A stretch of 64,000 bases of DNA from Setophaga petechia (Eukaryota > Chordata > Aves > Passeriformes > Parulidae), in NCBI GenBank assembly GCA_024362935.1, contig JANCRA010000025.1, positions 7,032,936 to 7,096,935 on the forward strand. Direction: 5' to 3'. Shown one piece after another: positions 60,750 through 64,000 of the stretch (the first letter of the stretch is position 1; each line of letters starts with the position of its first letter). Under the pieces are notes generated by a model that did not search any database, was not told where the DNA came from, and saw nothing but the letters and a program-made list of their open reading frames with translations. The position numbers and the translations under genes were made by a program.

Positions 60750-61431
60750 CACACAAGCAGTGGTTAATTATTGCAGTGGATTTATTTCACCAGAGTCTCC
60801 TTCCACTAAAGACCCCAACCAGTGTCAGTGCCCCTGGAGGGCTGGATGTGATACTCTGGCAGCAGCCAAGGTCATGCTGACTCACTCCCTCTGGCTTTTC
60901 CCTGCATCCATCCAGTGCCAGTGCTCTGCTAAGTGCTTGACTATTCATTACACTGCCACTTGCAAAGCTGCAGTTCCTTTCTCCACAGACAGCACAAACC
61001 ATCGGACTGCAGGCTCCTAAAAGTGTTGCTTATCAGATTTTGGATGCCTTTTCAAGGGGTAGATTACTTTCTGCTACAAAAATAACTGATGGCAGGAGAG
61101 AATCTCTGCTGCTGGGTTTTGGGGCAGAATTCAGGATCCCCTTTCCCAAATCTGCTTCTTCAGACTGGAATATTTGACAAGCACATCCTTGAGTGGTGGC
61201 AACAAAGCAGCAGCTCTCAGTACCCAGCCCAGCATCACCTGGGGGTGCCAACCTCAGGCTCTCACTGGTTCAGAAACCAAGGCCCATATTTCAAGAAACA
61301 TCTTGCAACTGAGAGATTTTATAGAATAAAAAGTGAGCACAGCATAGTCTCCGCCTGCAACTCTGTCTGTTATACCCAGGAAAATGGTTATGTGCAAACA
61401 AGGCTCATTTTAGGTTTAAGTTATTGTACTT
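60750..61431. other. 682-bp spacer between inverted LTR copies 6 and 7
   Basis: Unique sequence between two opposed family C LTRs. It would form the loop of a transcript folding on itself. The 144-codon plus frame at 61089-61523 starts here but its end reads into LTR copy 7; no recognised product. Confidence 0.6.
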
Positions 61432-61824
61432 GCAGGGAATGCCCGGCGAAGGCAGGAATGATGCATCTGACTCCATGTTCTCAGAAGGCTAATTTATTAC
61501 TTTATAATACAATATTATATTAAAGAATACTATGCTATACTGCACTAAAGAATACAGAAAGGATACTTACTGAATGCTAAAAAGATAATAATTGAAAACT
61601 TGTGACTCTTCCCAGAGTCTTGACACAGCTTGGCCCTGATTGGCCAATGAGTGAAGCAACTCACACCAGAATCCAATGAAACAATCTCCAAACACATTCC
61701 ACAGGAGCAAAACACAGGAGAAGCAAATGAGAGAAGAATTGTTTTCCTTTTCTCTGAGGCTTCTCAGCTTCCTAAGAGAAAAAACCTGGGTGAAGGGATT
61801 TTTTCAGAGAATGTAAATGCCACA
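61432..61824 (-). mobile_element. Solo LTR, family C, copy 7 (393 bp)
   Basis: On the minus strand it begins TGTGGCATTTACATTCTC (61807-61824) and ends ...AGTACAATA at 61432. Perfect TTAAGT hexamers flank it (61426-61431 and 61825-61830), giving base-exact borders. The CCAAT region reads TGATTGGCCAATGAG at about 61638-61652. The element ends in TA rather than CA. Confidence 0.93.
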
Positions 61825-64000
61825 TTAAGTGTCTTCCCATCAGTCTAATCTGCTACAAAAGCAAATTCAACAACCATAAAAACACAAGCATGACTCTGAG
61901 TGTCTCTAACATCAGCCCAGGGAACTGTGAGTAAAGTACTTTTCAAACACAAGGGCTAAAACTATAATCAATGTATCACTGTGTTTTCTGTTCTTGAATA
62001 AATATCTTTCCACAAGAAATTAGAAAATACTTTAAATTACAAATCATGATGCAGTATTGAATAACTACAGCAAAAACATTTAAAGCCAGAAGCCTATGTG
62101 TGTATCACAACAATCACTCAGGTATGTGATTTGTAATTTCAAAGTATGTGGGCAAAAACAAGTCTAGAAATACAGGTTTCAGTGCAAAGCTGCTCAGCCT
62201 GCTTCATAAAGCAAACCCACTGTTTTTCAATACAAATTAAATACAGACTTTGGGGACAAATTTCCAAATCTGATCTAAATTTGATAATTCAGTTCTGTTA
62301 CTTTAATGTGGATTTTATTTTGTGAAAACAAAGCATCTAAGAATCAATCTACAGCATCATTGTAACATTAAATTCAGCACATATGGAAAAAATGTTGTCC
62401 CTCAACTGTGTTGTTCCAGATTTGCTACTATTTTTACACAGCTGAGCTTACAGCATCTTAAGTGAAAGTTTTGTTATTATCAGATGGCAACCATCAGCCC
62501 TTATCTGGCAGAGAAATGAAAAGCTTACCTAATGCCCAAGAAATGGAATTACCTAATGCCCAAAGTAATGTACTCTTAACAATGCCACAAGACTCCATCT
62601 CCCTTATTGGTATACACAGACAATTATTTTCCATCTAAACTCTGTTCCTCTTCTCTAATGTTATATATCATACAGTTTACTTCATAGAGTCCTTGGTACC
62701 ATATCCTTACAATTTACTTTAAAATTTGTCACCAAGGACCCAGATTTATGACTGAAATTTTATGGATTAGTAATTGATCTAGTGCACATTTTTAGCTTAC
62801 TGCAGATGGAAGATCCATGTCAGCTGAAAACTCTTTCCTTCAGATTTCTGCTGTGTTCTGTGTTTGGCTGTGGGGGTTTTTTCACCTTGTTCTCACACAT
62901 TTGGGGCTGGTCAAGTGCATGCACATGAGCACCACAGAAGCTCAGCAGACTTATGACAACTCATTAAATTGCAAGAACAAGATCACATGCTTGAGACACA
63001 ATAATTATAATTATTCCAGTTCTTCCCATTTTGGTGGGAAGAAATCTGAATTTTCAGTTTGTAACACATATTATCCCTTGCATCTTGATGACAGTGCTGT
63101 TTGCCAGCAGGTGGTAGGCAGAGATTCAACAATAAATCATTGCTCCCTTTTATCTATGACATACCCATGGAGGCAGGACTTCAGCACTGGTCTTGGAGTC
63201 ATACTTGCTATAAATGACCCTTAGGCACAGCCCTGAAGAGAGGGTATATTGTTACCATTCTTCACATGGGATGCTTAAATCCAACCTTTCCTCACTGTTT
63301 GTAGGTGGGAATTACAAGCAGTTATCAAAGAAAGAAAGGGCAATGCAAATGTTCCCTTCAACTAAACACAGGTGAGCGCTGCATGTTTGCCAGTGCTGTG
63401 CAATCACCTGGAACTATCCAGAACCAACCAAACTTTGAATACTTTGTAAAAATTCTATGAGGTATCCAGGGTATGAGCAAAACTCTTCCTACTCACCTAA
63501 AAAAAAAACCCCACAAACTCGTCTTTATTAATAGTATTTATTATAAGAACTACAAGCTACTGAGAGCCCATATTTAATAAAAAGAATCACAGATTCAAGT
63601 TGCCCAATACAGTTGTTAAGTACCTTGGCTTAGCCATCAAATAGAGAACCAGAGGCAATGACTACACAGGCACTTTAACCCAACTGTGAACTCTCCATCT
63701 GCCTCCAGACCAAATGCTCCAATTCTCTTAACACCCAAATGCCAAAAGATTGAGAGTTCTACCTTTCTGGGCAGGGCCAGGATGCAGTGCAGTTTGGCAT
63801 CCTGCACCTTGCTTTGTGGGTGTGAGTAGACAATACTCCAGTCCTGAGAAGACAAAATCCAAATCATGCTGTGTTCATGTTTGGCCAAGAGCCAAGCTTT
63901 TATAAATTAATTGTTTCACCAAGCCACCTGTTCCCTTTGCCTGACCCAAATTCCCATCTTTATCCTTAAAAAGTCTGCTTTTGTCTTCCTATCTGAGCTT
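61825..64000. other. Non-coding stretch, no recognised repeat family
   Basis: AT-rich unique sequence to the window edge. A 16-nt AT palindrome (AATAATTATAATTATT) lies near 63000-63015, and TTACCTAATGCCCAA is duplicated near 62526-62565. The plus frame at 62817-63224 (135 codons) is unrecognised and has no promoter or splice context that I can support. Confidence 0.5.

Noticed and set aside
61089..61523. 144-codon plus-strand frame as a gene
   Set aside because: Its last third is LTR copy 7 sequence. Similar residues in the frame at 53232-53417 come from the same LTR, not from a protein family.
1..64000. Strand composition skew (more A than T) as evidence of minus-strand transcription
   Set aside because: An impression only; it was not counted and several stretches, for example near 30 kb and 35 kb, go the other way.
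1..64000. CRISPR arrays, operons, tRNA or rRNA genes
   Set aside because: No regularly spaced repeats, no tightly packed frames and no recognisable RNA gene in a vertebrate-type sequence.

Overview
The window looks like a piece of a bird nuclear genome, most likely a songbird. It is AT-rich, almost free of CpG-dense stretches and has no bacterial gene organisation. Its recognisable repeats are avian: a 5'-truncated CR1 LINE and many solo LTRs of endogenous retroviruses. The songbird assignment rests on my memory of these LTR families and was not searched.

No gene can be annotated with confidence. Apart from repeats, the 64 kb reads as intergenic or intronic DNA. The longest open frames (up to 183 codons) are about what chance gives, or lie inside repeats. 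One possible coding exon is flagged on the minus strand (44396-44560: 165 nt, open, phase 1-1, with splice-like borders). I do not recognise its peptide.

Layout: 1-7401 has no recognised repeat family. 7402-9889 is an unusual inverted duplication, with two ~300-bp arms that are very similar and opposed across a 1.9-kb spacer. 9890-20560 is unique sequence with a 40-nt near-perfect palindrome at 14857. 20561-21454 is an LTR (family A) with a second LTR (family B) nested inside it, bounded by a perfect 6-bp target duplication. 23765-24023 is a deleted family A copy on the minus strand. 26569-27509 is a repeat cluster: a family C LTR, an old L3/CR1-like tail and a family B LTR. 31792-32137 is a second family C LTR. 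46783-47672 is a CR1 split by a third family C LTR; its 3' part carries an 81-nt near-perfect palindrome that looks like a replication template switch. 51470-51782 is a third family B LTR. From 52918 to 61824 four more family C LTRs lie in alternating orientation (+,-,+,-); the last two form an inverted pair only 682 bp apart.

All seven family C insertions show a 6-bp flanking repeat, perfect or one mismatch off, so their ends are defined to the base. All are solo LTRs: no gag, pol or env remnant was seen. No previously undescribed gene system was found. The most unusual features are the inverted duplication at 7.4/9.6 kb, the two template-switch palindromes, the non-canonical TG...TA ends of several family C LTRs, and the unassigned candidate exon.
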